Source of the DNA: Pararhizobium sp. A13
GTDB taxonomy: Bacteria; Pseudomonadota; Alphaproteobacteria; Rhizobiales; Rhizobiaceae
Direction: 5' to 3'
Length of the DNA: 64,000 nucleotides
Assembly (NCBI RefSeq): GCF_040126305.1
Contig: NZ_CP149510.1
Location: forward strand, 2,801,001-2,865,000
In this document: positions 1 through 8,525 of the stretch, piece by piece
Layout: each line of letters starts with the position of its first letter
Numbering within the stretch: the first letter of the stretch is position 1
Notes under the pieces: model-generated
What the model saw: only the letters and a program-made list of their open reading frames with translations
Database searches by the model: none
Told to the model about the DNA's origin: nothing
Position numbers and translations under genes: made by a program

Positions 1-655
1 GTGTCTCCATCCAGTCCAGAATATCGTGCGGGGTGCGGGCGATGTGGTCCGCGCCGGCCTCGATAAGCTCGGGAACGGAAGCATAGCCCCATGCGACACC
101 AATTGCTGAAGTACCGGCATTCTTGGCCATCTGCATGTCAAAGATGGCGTCACCGATGACGACAGTGTCCTTCGGGTCGATGCCGGCTTCCGCACAGCAT
201 TCCGTCACCATCGCCGGATGCGGCTTGGAAGGACAATCGTCGGCCGTCCTTGAAACGAAGAATGTCTTTTCATAGCCGTGGCTTGCACAGATCTGATCAA
301 GTCCGCGCCGCGACTTTCCCGTTACGGCACCCAGGAGCAGTTCGTCGCGGTCCGAAAGCGTGGAGATGAGCGATGCGATGCCCGGAAACAGCGGCTCGCG
401 AAAGTCCATCTCGGCGCGGACGCCGCCATAAAGCTTCTTGTAATGCGCGGTCATGGCCTGGGCGCGATCGTCCACATGCGGCTGGTGCATCAGCCGGGCG
501 ATGGCGATATCGAGCGTCAGGCCGATGATGCTCTTGGTCGCGTCAAGCGTGACGCGGGTCAGGCCAAAGTCCTCGAAAGTGCGGGCCATGACCTCGTGAA
601 TCAGGCCGGCGCTGTCGACCAGCGTGCCGTCACAATCGAATAGAACCAGCTTCAT
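1..655 (-). CDS. HAD-family hydrolase, phosphoglycolate phosphatase-like (partial)
   Basis: This minus-strand gene runs off the left edge; about 218 codons are present, close to the usual 220-235 of Gph-like HAD phosphatases. It opens MKLVLFDCDGTLVDS, giving the catalytic DxDGT motif with the nucleophilic Asp at about residue 8. A TGKSRRG stretch (motif II Thr), the Lys of SKPHP (motif III) and VVIGDAIFDMQ (GDxxxD, motif IV) follow in order, so the active site looks intact. A small-phosphoester phosphatase in the cytoplasm is expected; the substrate cannot be read from sequence. Its ATG (655-653) overlaps the TGA of the upstream pseudouridine synthase gene in a TGATG arrangement, so the two are probably translationally coupled. 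Confidence 0.9.
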   Translation of the reverse strand, partial: MKLVLFDCDGTLVDSAGLIHEVMARTFEDFGLTRVTLDATKSIIGLTLDIAIARLMHQPHVDDRAQAMTAHYKKLYGGVRAEMDFREPLFPGIASLISTLSDRDELLLGAVTGKSRRGLDQICASHGYEKTFFVSRTADDCPSKPHPAMVTECCAEAGIDPKDTVVIGDAIFDMQMAKNAGTSAIGVAWGYASVPELIEAGADHIARTPHDILDWMET

Positions 656-1647
656 CAGTCGTCGTCTTCCTCGGCGCTGGCCATGTCGAAGCCGATCAGG
701 TTCCAGCTCTGGACCATGTGTTGCGGCATCGGCGCGGTCACGCGCAGGCGCCCGCCATCGGGATGCGGAACGTCGATGCGGCGGGCATGCAGATGCAGCT
801 TGTTCTGCACGCCGCCGGGAAAGGCCCAATTGAATTCGGCATCGAAATATTTCGGATCGCCGATGATCGGATGACCGATATGGGCGGCATGGACGCGCAG
901 CTGATGGGTACGGCCGGTATAGGGCTCCATCTCCAGCCAGGTCAGATTCTGGCCGGCCTGCTCGATGATCCGGTAGTAGGAAACGGCATGGTCGGCACCG
1001 TCCTCGCCGTGCTTGGCAATGCGCATGCGGTCGCCATCCGGCGTCTGTTCCTTGACGAGCCAGGTGGAAATCTTGTCCTCGCGCTTGCGCGGCACACCCT
1101 TGACCAGGGCCCAATAGGTTTTCTTCGTGTCGCGCTCGCGAAATGCGGCCGTCAGCTTCTGCGCGGCGCCACGGGTGCGGGCGATGACCAGAACGCCGGA
1201 GGTATCGCGGTCGAGCCGGTGCACGAGGCGTGGCTTCTCGCCCTTGGGACTGGTCCAGGCTTCGAGCATCTCGTCGATATGACGGTTTATGCCCGAGCCG
1301 CCCTGAACGGCGATACCTGGAGGCTTGTTGAGGACGATGACCTTGGAATCCTCGTGCAGCAGCATGCGCGACAGGAGTTCGTGGTCCGACGCATGACGCA
1401 GGTCCCGGCCGGCGATCGGGCCGGTTTTCGATTTGGCATCGACGTCCATCGGTGGAATGCGCACGACCTGCCCCGGCTGGACGCGTGTATCGGATTTAAC
1501 CCGACCGCCATCGACACGCACCTGGCCGGAGCGCAGCAGCTTCTGCAGCGGGCCGAAGCCGAGACCCGGATAATGTACCTTGAACCAGCGATCGAGCCGC
1601 ATGCCCGCCTCGTCGGTTTCTACCTGCTTGTGTTCAATGCCCGCCAT
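655..1647 (-). CDS. RluC/RluD-family pseudouridine synthase
   Basis: This 330-residue protein should isomerise specific uridines in 23S rRNA. An S4 RNA-binding domain lies at about residues 15-75 (MRLDRWF, then LLRSGQVRVDG), followed by the pseudouridine synthase core. The catalytic motif HRLDRDTSG carries the Asp nucleophile, and GRTHQLRVH, typical of RluA/RluC members, comes later. The start is ambiguous: ATG at 1647 matches the usual N-terminus, while TTG at 1668 would add seven residues and has a GAGGCG element upstream. The gene is coupled to the HAD phosphatase by a one-base overlap. RluC and RluD cannot be told apart here, so I give no symbol. Confidence 0.92.
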   Translation of the reverse strand: MAGIEHKQVETDEAGMRLDRWFKVHYPGLGFGPLQKLLRSGQVRVDGGRVKSDTRVQPGQVVRIPPMDVDAKSKTGPIAGRDLRHASDHELLSRMLLHEDSKVIVLNKPPGIAVQGGSGINRHIDEMLEAWTSPKGEKPRLVHRLDRDTSGVLVIARTRGAAQKLTAAFRERDTKKTYWALVKGVPRKREDKISTWLVKEQTPDGDRMRIAKHGEDGADHAVSYYRIIEQAGQNLTWLEMEPYTGRTHQLRVHAAHIGHPIIGDPKYFDAEFNWAFPGGVQNKLHLHARRIDVPHPDGGRLRVTAPMPQHMVQSWNLIGFDMASAEEDDD

Positions 1648-1772
1648 CTTGCTTTTACCTGCATCCAATTGTCATAGCGCCTCGACAATGGTGCCGACAG
1701 GAAACCCGTGCGCAAACTGATATGATAGAGCAGGCCGGTCGAAGGGACGCGCAGCGCTCTGAGATGGTCCCT

Positions 1773-2150
1773 TTAGACCATTGCGCGCATAAGGGCCAGC
1801 CCAGCAAACACGGCGATTGCCGAAAGAAGCACGCTTGAGCCCACATAAATCGCCGCCGTGACCATCTCACCGCGTTCCATCAGCGTCATCGCATCGAGCG
1901 AGAAGGCGGAGAAGGTCGTGTAGCCGCCGAGGATGCCGGTGATCAGGAACACGCGCATCTCGACCGATGCGCCGACTTTGCGCGCAATCGCTTCGGCAAA
2001 GACGCCGATCAGGAAGGATCCCGTAACGTTGACGATCAGCGTCCCCCACGGGAAGGACGGTCCGAAACTGCGCAAGGTCCACAGGCCCACGAGGTAACGG
2101 AGCACGGAGCCGAATGCACCGCCGAAGGCAACGAGGAGAAGGTTTGTCAT
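1773..2150 (-). CDS. crcB: Fluoride channel CrcB/FluC
   Basis: This 125-residue, four-helix inner-membrane protein belongs to the CrcB/Fluc family, which exports fluoride passively as an antiparallel dimer. Diagnostic stretches are GGAFGSVLRYLVG near the N-terminus, WGTLIVNVTGSFLIG with the conserved Asn of the permeation path, and GGYTTFSAFSLD, the TTFS signature of the phenylalanine box. Length matches the family. A second in-frame ATG at 2162 would add four residues; ATG 2150 gives the customary MTNLL start. I looked upstream for a fluoride riboswitch and did not find a convincing one. Confidence 0.93.
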   Translation of the reverse strand: MTNLLLVAFGGAFGSVLRYLVGLWTLRSFGPSFPWGTLIVNVTGSFLIGVFAEAIARKVGASVEMRVFLITGILGGYTTFSAFSLDAMTLMERGEMVTAAIYVGSSVLLSAIAVFAGLALMRAMV

Positions 2151-2317
2151 GGGAAACCCCATAGCCGAAACCGATGCTGCATGGAAGCCGGTTGCCCATT
2201 TTGGCGCAGATTGGAAAGCGTCAAACGCATGCGGTCACGGTTGGCGAGGAACCATTCTTTAACGCGCAATCCCTAATATAGAAGCTTCAGGCGGGGCAGC
2301 TTTCAAACGGGCATGAC

Positions 2318-2629
2318 ATGACGAAACTGAAGTTCAACTTCACCCATTACGACCTCAAGCAACAACGCGCCGGTGTGACCATCGAGATCACCCTGTCGGC
2401 GGTCGCCAATGTCCGGCTGATGACGGCGAATAATTTTCAACTCTACAAGGAAGCAATGAAGCACCAGTTCGTCGGCGGCGTGGCGCGCAAGTCGCCGATC
2501 CGGCTGGTCATTCCGCAGTCCGGCCACTGGCACGTGGTCGTCGATATGGAAGGTCATCACGGACATAGCGAATCGAGCATCCGGATCGTCGAGACCGCGA
2601 CTCCGCCCCGTTTCCAATCGGCATCCTGA
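2318..2629 (+). CDS. DUF1883 domain protein
   Basis: This 103-residue protein is nearly all one DUF1883 domain. Recognisable features are FxHYDL near the N-terminus, ANVRLMTANNFQLYK in the middle and the strongly conserved SGHWHVVVDMEGH near the C-terminus. There is no signal peptide or membrane segment. The biochemical function of DUF1883 is not established; in larger proteins it occurs next to signalling domains, so a regulatory or binding role is only a guess. The gene stands alone, divergent from crcB and convergent with fghA, with an intrinsic terminator nine bases after its stop codon. Confidence 0.8.
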   Translation: MTKLKFNFTHYDLKQQRAGVTIEITLSAVANVRLMTANNFQLYKEAMKHQFVGGVARKSPIRLVIPQSGHWHVVVDMEGHHGHSESSIRIVETATPPRFQSAS

Positions 2630-2637
2630 AAGAGCTG

Positions 2638-2669
2638 AAAACCGCGGCGTTATGCACGACGCGGTTTTT
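2638..2669. terminator. Bidirectional intrinsic terminator between the DUF1883 gene and fghA
   Basis: A nine-base-pair stem (AAAACCGCG at 2638-2646 with CGCGGTTTT at 2660-2668) is flanked by A-rich sequence on the left and T-rich sequence on the right. It sits between two convergent stop codons and can serve both genes. Confidence 0.8.
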
Positions 2670-2688
2670 GAATATCTCTGGCGAAGGC

Positions 2689-3522
2689 TCAGGCCAGCCG
2701 CTCGGCGTGCCATTTCAGATGATCGTCCATGAGGGACGAAATGAAATAGTAGGAATGGTCGTAGCGCTCGTGCATCCTAAGCGTCAGGCCGATGCCGGTG
2801 CCCGTGATAGCGTCCTTGAACAGCCAGGGACGCAGGCCGTTTTCCAGGAAATTGTCGGCCTTGCCCTGATCGATGAGGAATTCCGGAAAACGGGCGCCGT
2901 CCTTCACCAGTGCGCAGGCGTCATATTGCCGCCACGCGGCCTTGTCGGCGCCGAGGTATTTTTCAAAGGCGCCGATTGACCAGTCAGCCGTTGAGGGCTC
3001 GACGATCGGTGCGAAGGCCGAGCAGCTCCTGAAACGCTCGGGGTTCTTCAGCGCGATCGTCATGGCGCCATGGCCGCCCATCGAATGGCCGAAGATCCCC
3101 TGGCTGCCCATGTCGACGCGGAAATGCTGGCTGACGAAAGCGGGCAGTTCCTGCGTGATGTAGGTGTACATCTGGTAGTTCTCGGCCCAGGGCGTCTCTG
3201 TCGCATCGAGATAGAAACCGGCTCCCTTGCCCATCTGCCAGTTGGTGAGTTCGTCCGGAACATCGTTGCCGCGCGGGCTCGTATCCGGGCAGACGATGAT
3301 CAGGCCGAGTTCGGCTGCCATGCGGCGATACTCGCCCTTTTCCATCACATTCGCATGGGTGCAGGTGAGGCCGGAGAGATACCAGAGAACCGGGCAGGGT
3401 GCCGAGATCGCCTGCGGTGGAACATAGACCGCGAAGGTCATTTCGGTCTTGCAGGCCTGCGAGTCGTGCGAAAAGACGCCCTGCATGCCGCCGAAGGCGG
3501 TGTTCTGGGAAAGGACTTTCAA
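2689..3522 (-). CDS. fghA: S-formylglutathione hydrolase
   Basis: This 277-residue cytoplasmic alpha/beta hydrolase (esterase D family) hydrolyses S-formylglutathione to formate and glutathione, the second step of glutathione-dependent formaldehyde oxidation. The nucleophile elbow GHSMGG places the catalytic Ser at about residue 147. The oxyanion region SGLTCTHANVMEKG and PDTSPRGND are signature stretches, and HERYDHSYYFI near the C-terminus supplies the catalytic His. Translation probably starts at TTG 3522, because AAAGGAG lies six bases upstream and no ATG fits the family N-terminus. It follows the DUF1345 gene by 29 bases; frmA, the enzyme of the preceding step, lies 1.4 kb upstream on the same strand. 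Confidence 0.95.
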   Translation of the reverse strand: MKVLSQNTAFGGMQGVFSHDSQACKTEMTFAVYVPPQAISAPCPVLWYLSGLTCTHANVMEKGEYRRMAAELGLIIVCPDTSPRGNDVPDELTNWQMGKGAGFYLDATETPWAENYQMYTYITQELPAFVSQHFRVDMGSQGIFGHSMGGHGAMTIALKNPERFRSCSAFAPIVEPSTADWSIGAFEKYLGADKAAWRQYDACALVKDGARFPEFLIDQGKADNFLENGLRPWLFKDAITGTGIGLTLRMHERYDHSYYFISSLMDDHLKWHAERLA

Positions 3523-3551
3523 GCTGTGCTCCTTTGAAGCTGAATATGTCG

Positions 3552-4205
3552 TTATGCCAGCGACACTGCCGCATTGACCGCAGCCGCCACCAGCACGGTA
3601 TTGAAGAAGAAGGATACGACCGCGTGCAGAAGATTGATCCTTCGCATTGCAGTCGAGGTGATGGCAATATCCGAGGTTTGTGCCGTCATGCCGATGATGA
3701 AAGCGAAGTAAAGGAAATCGTAGCCGCCCGGCTCTGCAGTGCCCGGGAAATCGAGGCTGCGGCCGTCGCCCTCGTTATCCCCCATTTCCGGACTCCAATA
3801 GCGGTGCGCGTAATGCATCGCCGCCATCGTATGGATGGTCAGCCAACCAAGCACAACCGAGGCAAAAGCCAATATGAGTTCGATGACAGTTTCCGTACCG
3901 CCGGCATTCATCGCCTGGAACAAAGATACGGTGGAAACGCCGACAGCGATGAGCGTGACAGCAAAAATAACGATCGCGGGCTCGTCGGTCCCCGCAGCGT
4001 TGCGCTTCAGATAGGCTCCCGTCAATCTCGGCAAACGACGGCCTATCAGCAGCAGATAGACTGAAAAGAAGACGGCAGCCGACAGCCCCACCGCGAATTT
4101 GGGTGCAACAAGCAGACAAAGAACAGCGGTGATGACGGCGCAAATGCCACCCGTGTAGAAAGGCGCATGGCGGCGATGGGCGATCTTCCTGTCTACCTTG
4201 CTCAT
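3552..4205 (-). CDS. DUF1345 integral membrane protein
   Basis: This 217-residue protein is predicted to have about five hydrophobic segments and matches the DUF1345 (COG4291) family. Characteristic stretches are LLIGRRLPRL, VLGWLTIHTMAAMHYAHRYW and GGYDFLYFAFIIGMTAQTSDI. The function is unknown. ATG 4205 is chosen over the upstream reading-frame extension because GGGGAG sits about six bases ahead of it. It lies between yaiI (28 bases upstream) and fghA (29 bases downstream) and is probably cotranscribed with both. Whether that neighbourhood means a part in formaldehyde tolerance is inference only. Confidence 0.82.
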   Translation of the reverse strand: MSKVDRKIAHRRHAPFYTGGICAVITAVLCLLVAPKFAVGLSAAVFFSVYLLLIGRRLPRLTGAYLKRNAAGTDEPAIVIFAVTLIAVGVSTVSLFQAMNAGGTETVIELILAFASVVLGWLTIHTMAAMHYAHRYWSPEMGDNEGDGRSLDFPGTAEPGGYDFLYFAFIIGMTAQTSDIAITSTAMRRINLLHAVVSFFFNTVLVAAAVNAAVSLA

Positions 4206-4233
4206 GAACGCTCCCCGGCGCTTTTGTCCACAA

Positions 4234-4704
4234 CTAGCGCTGTTTGACACGGCGGCAAAGCCGGTCGAGCGTTTCGAGAAAAGCGGAACGGTCACGGGGC
4301 GAGAAGGCGGCGTTGTAGCCCTTGCTTTCGCCGGTTTCGCGCAGGTGAGCCCCGAGATCGCGCATGGCTGTCGCCATGCCGATATTGGCCTTGTCGAAGA
4401 TCCGGCCGGTCGGCCCCGTCACGTGCGCGCCGGCGGCGACACAGCGGCCGGCAAGCGGTACGTCAGCCGTGACGACGATATCGCCTTCGCCGGCTCGTTC
4501 GGCGATCCAGTCGTCGGCCGCATCGAAGCCGGCCGAGACGATGACATTGCGCACCATCGGGTCGCGGGATGGCCGCAGGCCCGAATTGGCGACGAGGACA
4601 ACGGGCAGGCTATGGCGCTCGGCGACCTTGAGGATTTCCGGCTTGACCGGGCAGGCATCGGCATCGACGTAGATGGTGCTGGTCTGTGGCGTTTCATCTG
4701 ACAT
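4234..4704 (-). CDS. yaiI: YaiI/YqxD family protein (UPF0178, DUF188)
   Basis: This 156-residue protein is a full-length member of the UPF0178 (DUF188) family. Signatures are IYVDADACPVKPEI at the N-terminus, VANSGLR, and GDIVVTADVPLAGRCVAAGA in the middle, where acidic residues resemble a PIN-like nuclease active site. The family function is not established; a nuclease-type fold is suggested by the acidic pattern. ATG 4704 is the only reasonable start. The gene is codirectional with the DUF1345 gene and fghA, and the 188-base gap to frmA upstream could hold its own promoter. Confidence 0.9.
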   Translation of the reverse strand: MSDETPQTSTIYVDADACPVKPEILKVAERHSLPVVLVANSGLRPSRDPMVRNVIVSAGFDAADDWIAERAGEGDIVVTADVPLAGRCVAAGAHVTGPTGRIFDKANIGMATAMRDLGAHLRETGESKGYNAAFSPRDRSAFLETLDRLCRRVKQR

Positions 4705-4892
4705 GCGCTATACCCCGATCATCGCTGTCATGGCCGCGCGACCGAATTTCCCATCAGTTTATCGCTTGTGGCGATCAAAAAACGCGTCAGCATCGAATTC
4801 CGCCGGTGTAAGTGGCTTCCGCGCCCCTCGGTGGGACGCGGCGCCGCGGATTTTTGAGATCTCCCAAAATCGATGCAGATTTTGAGGCGATC

Positions 4893-6020
4893 CTAGTAGA
4901 TCACGACACTACGGATGCTTTCGCCGGCATGCATCAGGTCGAAGCCCCTGTTGATGTCCTCGAGCGGCATGGTGTGGGTGATCATCGGATCGATCTGGAT
5001 CTTGCCGTCCATGTACCACTCGACGATCTTCGGCACGTCGGTGCGGCCGCGTGCGCCGCCGAAGGCGGTGCCCATCCAGTTGCGGCCGGTGACCAGCTGG
5101 AAGGGACGGGTGGAGATTTCCTGGCCGGCGCCGGCAACGCCGATGATGACCGACTTGCCCCAGCCGCGATGCGACGATTCCAGTGCCTGGCGCATCACCT
5201 TGGTGTTGCCGGTGCAATCAAAGGTGTAGTCGGCACCACCGATCGTGTCGCCATTACGCTTGGTCATGTTGACCAGATAGGGCACGATGTCGTCGCCGAC
5301 CTCCTTCGGATTGACGAAATGCGTCATCCCGAATTTCTCGCCCCAGGCCTTGCGGTCGTTGTTGATATCGACGCCGATGATCATGTCGGCACCGGCAAGG
5401 CGCAGGCCCTGCAGAACGTTGAGGCCGATGCCGCCGAGACCGAAGACGATGGCCGTCGAACCGATTTCCACCTTGGCCGTGTTGATGACGGCGCCGATGC
5501 CGGTGGTGACGCCGCAGCCGATATAGCAGATCTTGTCGAACGGCGCGTCCGGGTTGACCTTGGCGAGCGCGATCTCCGGCAGCACGGTGAAGTTGGCGAA
5601 GGTCGAGCAGCCCATGTAGTGGAAGATCTTGTCCTTGCCGATGGAGAAGCGCGAGGTGCCGTCCGGCATCAGGCCTTGCCCTTGCGTGGCGCGGATCGAC
5701 GTGCAGAGGTTCGTCTTGCGCGACAGGCAGGAATAGCATTCGCGGCATTCCGGCGTGTAGAGCGGAATGACGTGGTCGCCCTTCTTCAGCGACGTCACGC
5801 CCGGGCCGACATCGACGACGATACCGGCGCCCTCATGGCCGAGGATCGCCGGGAAGATGCCTTCCGGATCGGCGCCGGACAGGGTGAACTCGTCGGTGTG
5901 GCAGATGCCGGTCGCCTTGACCTCGACCAGCACTTCGCCGGCCCGCGGACCTTCCAGCTGAACCGTCATGATTTCCAATGGCTTGCCGGCCTGAACGGCA
6001 ACAGCGGCGCGTACGTCCAT
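4893..6020 (-). CDS. frmA: S-(hydroxymethyl)glutathione dehydrogenase / class III alcohol dehydrogenase
   Basis: This 375-residue zinc- and NAD-dependent dehydrogenase oxidises S-hydroxymethylglutathione, formed spontaneously from formaldehyde and glutathione, to S-formylglutathione. Catalytic zinc ligands are visible as C40 (TGICHTD) and H62 (GHEGAG). The structural zinc Cys cluster is C92, C95, C98 and C106. GLGGIGLNVLQG is the Rossmann NAD motif. ATG 6020 is preceded by AGGGAGAA at good spacing, so the longer upstream reading frame is rejected. The product feeds fghA, encoded 1.4 kb downstream on the same strand. An XRE-type regulator gene ends 84 bases upstream and may control it. Confidence 0.97.
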   Translation of the reverse strand: MDVRAAVAVQAGKPLEIMTVQLEGPRAGEVLVEVKATGICHTDEFTLSGADPEGIFPAILGHEGAGIVVDVGPGVTSLKKGDHVIPLYTPECRECYSCLSRKTNLCTSIRATQGQGLMPDGTSRFSIGKDKIFHYMGCSTFANFTVLPEIALAKVNPDAPFDKICYIGCGVTTGIGAVINTAKVEIGSTAIVFGLGGIGLNVLQGLRLAGADMIIGVDINNDRKAWGEKFGMTHFVNPKEVGDDIVPYLVNMTKRNGDTIGGADYTFDCTGNTKVMRQALESSHRGWGKSVIIGVAGAGQEISTRPFQLVTGRNWMGTAFGGARGRTDVPKIVEWYMDGKIQIDPMITHTMPLEDINRGFDLMHAGESIRSVVIY

Positions 6021-6104
6021 GGTTCTTCTCCCTGAATGAATTGGCGCCACAATCGCAGAGTGGTGTGCGGCGCTCAAGCCTGAATCGGCTATTTGAGTCG
6101 TGAT

Positions 6105-6503
6105 TTACTGCATGTCCTGTAGGACACGGTTGATCTCCATCTCAAGGGCGGAGATCGCTTTTCCTGTCTGCTCGTGCAGTTTCTTCACCTGCGCCAACTG
6201 GTCACGCAACTGGCCGGCAACACTGTTGGAAAGATCGTCCTTCGGCGCTTCGCCGATACCGGCAATCAGCCAGGCTGGGCTCACGCCAAGCACGCCCGCC
6301 AGCGTGAACAGCCGGTTGGTGCGTGGCTCCGACCGGTCGCGCTCCCAGGCGGAAATCGTGTCGGCGCGAACGCCCAGCCGGTCCGCCAGTTCCTGTGCCG
6401 AGAGGTTCAGCGCGTCGCGCGCACGCCAGATTCTGCCTCCGAGCGTATCGTTGTCGCTTGGCCGGCGAATCATGGCTAAAAAGGTATCGGTTGATAAGCG
6501 CAT
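6105..6503 (-). CDS. XRE-family helix-turn-helix regulator
   Basis: This 132-residue protein has an N-terminal Cro/C1-type helix-turn-helix at about residues 20-78 (RARDALNLSAQELADRLG, then ISAWERDRSEPR). The C-terminal third (DQLAQVKKLHEQTGKAISALEMEI) looks helical and coiled-coil-like, probably for oligomerisation. ATG 6503 has a strong AAGGAGAG upstream. The gene precedes frmA on the same strand and diverges from a DMT transporter gene, so it could regulate either; no operator was identified. No signal-sensing domain is visible. Confidence 0.88.
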   Translation of the reverse strand: MRLSTDTFLAMIRRPSDNDTLGGRIWRARDALNLSAQELADRLGVRADTISAWERDRSEPRTNRLFTLAGVLGVSPAWLIAGIGEAPKDDLSNSVAGQLRDQLAQVKKLHEQTGKAISALEMEINRVLQDMQ

Positions 6504-6690
6504 CGGTCTCTCCTTTTGCCTTGCTGGCTTGGATGGTCGAGTTCCGCGGCGGCCGCGCTGTTGCGGTCGGGTCGTTCACTCAGCCAGTCTATATGGCCCT
6601 GCACATAACGGGACACTCCAGCACGTCAAAAATGCCGCCAAAAACGCCTTCGCTTCCGTGGTTCGACAACGAAGAAATGGGAACTCCAGT

Positions 6691-7647
6691 TTGAGCACGC
6701 CACCTCGTACAACCGACGCCCCCGCCACCACCGTCATGCAGGGGCTTGCGATCATGCTGTTCGCGATGATCATCCTGCCGTGCATGGACGCGATCGCCAA
6801 ATATATGGCGGTCTATCAGGACATGTCGCCGGGGCAGGTGACGTTCTACCGATTTTTCTTCCAGCTCGTTTCGGTGCTGCCGCTGCTGCTGACGACCGGC
6901 GGTCTCAGTGCGCTGAAGCCCAGGCGGCTCTGGTTCAATCTGCTGCGCGGCGTCCTGCTTGCCGGGGCGGCACTGTTGTTCTTCGTCTCGGTCAAATACA
7001 TGCCGCTCGCCGACGTCTTCGCCATCTATTTCGTCGAACCGTTCATCCTCACCTGCCTTTCGGCACTGGTTCTTCGCGAAAGGGTCGGGTGGCGGCGCTG
7101 GCTTGCCATCATCATCGGCTTCGGTGGCGCGATGATCGTCATCCAGCCGAGTTTCGAACTCTTCGGGGCGAAGTCATTGTTGCCGGTCCTCTGCGCGTTC
7201 CTGTTCGCCTGTTATCTCCTCTTGAACCGGCTTGTCGGCACCGCCGACACGCCGCTGGCAATGCAGACGATCGCCGGCGTTGGCGGGTCTCTGTTCATGA
7301 TCGTGGCGATCGCCGTCGGCCACAGTGCTGGAGCGGTGGATTTCGTGCCGTCGTTGCCGCATTCCCCGCTGGGCTGGATTCTGGTCATCGTTCTCGGCAC
7401 GATTTCCGGATACGGCCATCTCCTCGTCGTCAAGGCATTTCAGGCAGCGCCCGTCTCGCTTCTCGCACCATTCCACTATTTCGAGATCATCACGGGAACC
7501 GCCCTGGGCTTCCTGATCTTCGGGGAATTTCCGACAGCGTCGAAATGGCTTGGCATCGCCATCATCGTCGGTTCCGGTCTTTTCATGATCTGGCGGGAGC
7601 GGCGGGCGGGGCAACTGCATAGTTCCTTAAATCGGGAATCGATTTAA
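6691..7647 (+). CDS. DMT-superfamily (EamA) transporter
   Basis: About ten hydrophobic helices over 318 residues and two EamA repeats identify an inner-membrane drug/metabolite exporter. The helix-3/4 signature YMPLADVFAIYFVEPFILT and the later FHYFEIITGTALGFLIFGEFP match the RhaT/EamA pattern. The substrate is unknown. TTG 6691 is proposed as the start because GGGA lies at suitable distance; ATG 6736, which lacks a ribosome-binding site, would remove 15 residues. The stop codon lies inside the right arm of a 20-bp perfect palindrome (7615-7659) belonging to a RIME-like repeat, so the last codons are supplied by the repeat. Confidence 0.85.
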   Translation: MSTPPRTTDAPATTVMQGLAIMLFAMIILPCMDAIAKYMAVYQDMSPGQVTFYRFFFQLVSVLPLLLTTGGLSALKPRRLWFNLLRGVLLAGAALLFFVSVKYMPLADVFAIYFVEPFILTCLSALVLRERVGWRRWLAIIIGFGGAMIVIQPSFELFGAKSLLPVLCAFLFACYLLLNRLVGTADTPLAMQTIAGVGGSLFMIVAIAVGHSAGAVDFVPSLPHSPLGWILVIVLGTISGYGHLLVVKAFQAAPVSLLAPFHYFEIITGTALGFLIFGEFPTASKWLGIAIIVGSGLFMIWRERRAGQLHSSLNRESI

Positions 7648-7713
7648 GGAACTATGCAGCCGTTCAAAGTGTCGCTGCGTCCTTAGCGCGTCTCGAACGA
7701 CGCGCGGCGCAGC
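7615..7713. repeat. RIME-like element: two adjacent palindromes
   Basis: The first palindrome has perfect 20-base arms (7615-7634 and 7640-7659) with the five-base loop GGAAT. The second, at 7674-7713, pairs GCTGCG with CGCAGC and GCGCGTC with GACGCGC around a TCGAAC loop. Two tandem palindromes in about 100 bp fit the Rhizobium-specific intergenic mosaic elements (RIME) described in rhizobia; that assignment is from memory. The left palindrome overlaps the 3-prime end of the transporter gene and can act as its transcription terminator or mRNA stabiliser. Confidence 0.75.
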
Positions 7714-7827
7714 AATGGTAAAATTTGAATGAATCGTACAAGCCCTTGTTAACGCCTATTCTTTTCTGAATGGAAACGGGTTACGCCTACTCTACTTCCA
7801 GTTTCATGATGAAATGGGAGAGAAAAG

Positions 7828-8430
7828 ATGAGTGAACTTCGTCTTTCTTATCCGGCATGTGTGATCGCCGGGAAGACGCGCCTGACGGCCGAAGATATCG
7901 GCATTCTGCGCGAGCATGTTTTCGCAGGAGGTCTGACCTCGTCGCAGGATGCGATGATCCTTCTGGCGATCAACAGCTCGTGCAGCGAAAAATGCCCTGA
8001 ATGGCATCACTATTTCATCGAAACGATGACGAACTTCATCGTCCACCGCAACGATCCACAGGGCGCCATGGACGCATGGAAGGCCGACTGGCTGGTTGCG
8101 ATGATCTCGACGCGAGGCGTGATCAATTCGTCCATCGAACTCGATCTGCTGTTTCATGTCATCGATATCTCGTCCCACATTCCCGACAACCTTTCGATCT
8201 TCGCGCTTAACCAGATTCGCCTCGCAATCATCGACGAGATTGGCGCCTGGGCTGGAATGCGCGGCAGCAGCCAGCATGGCCTGCAGAAATCGGATGTCAT
8301 GCTGATCACCCGCGTGATGAGTGCGATCGCGCGCTCGCGCGGCAGCCGACTGACGGCGCGCGAGCGCCGCATACTCGACCAGATCGGCGTTCTATCCGGC
8401 GTGTCAGGCGATCATGCGGCGGCGGCATAG
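7828..8430 (+). CDS. Conserved hypothetical protein (200 aa)
   Basis: I do not recognise this 200-residue protein. It is predicted to be soluble and mostly alpha-helical, with no signal peptide or membrane helix. Notable stretches are RLTAEDIGILREHVFAGG near the start, ECPEWHHYFIETMTNFIVHR in the first half, and SRGSRLTARERRILDQIG near the C-terminus, which repeats the LTAxE pattern of the N-terminus. That pattern suggests an internal helical duplication, as in TerB-like folds, but I cannot confirm it. ATG 7828 follows GGGAGAGAAAAG. The gene is monocistronic; a hairpin at 8447-8464 lies downstream. Confidence 0.75.
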   Translation: MSELRLSYPACVIAGKTRLTAEDIGILREHVFAGGLTSSQDAMILLAINSSCSEKCPEWHHYFIETMTNFIVHRNDPQGAMDAWKADWLVAMISTRGVINSSIELDLLFHVIDISSHIPDNLSIFALNQIRLAIIDEIGAWAGMRGSSQHGLQKSDVMLITRVMSAIARSRGSRLTARERRILDQIGVLSGVSGDHAAAA

Positions 8431-8525
8431 CCTTGGGAAACAGGATAGCCGGTCGATACCGGCTCTCGCACGATTTGTTCATGCTCTGCAGCTAGCGTTC
8501 GGCTGAGGCAAGGCGGAGGACGCGT

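Noticed and set aside
718..1677. 319-codon plus-strand open frame
   Set aside because: It is antisense to the pseudouridine synthase gene, whose catalytic HRLD motif is intact.
2163..2300. Fluoride riboswitch upstream of crcB
   Set aside because: Some pieces (GGTTCCTCGCC) resemble part of the crcB motif on the minus strand, but the conserved GATGG and the pseudoknot partner are not found.
4812..6035. 407-codon plus-strand open frame
   Set aside because: It is antisense to frmA, which has complete zinc-binding motifs.
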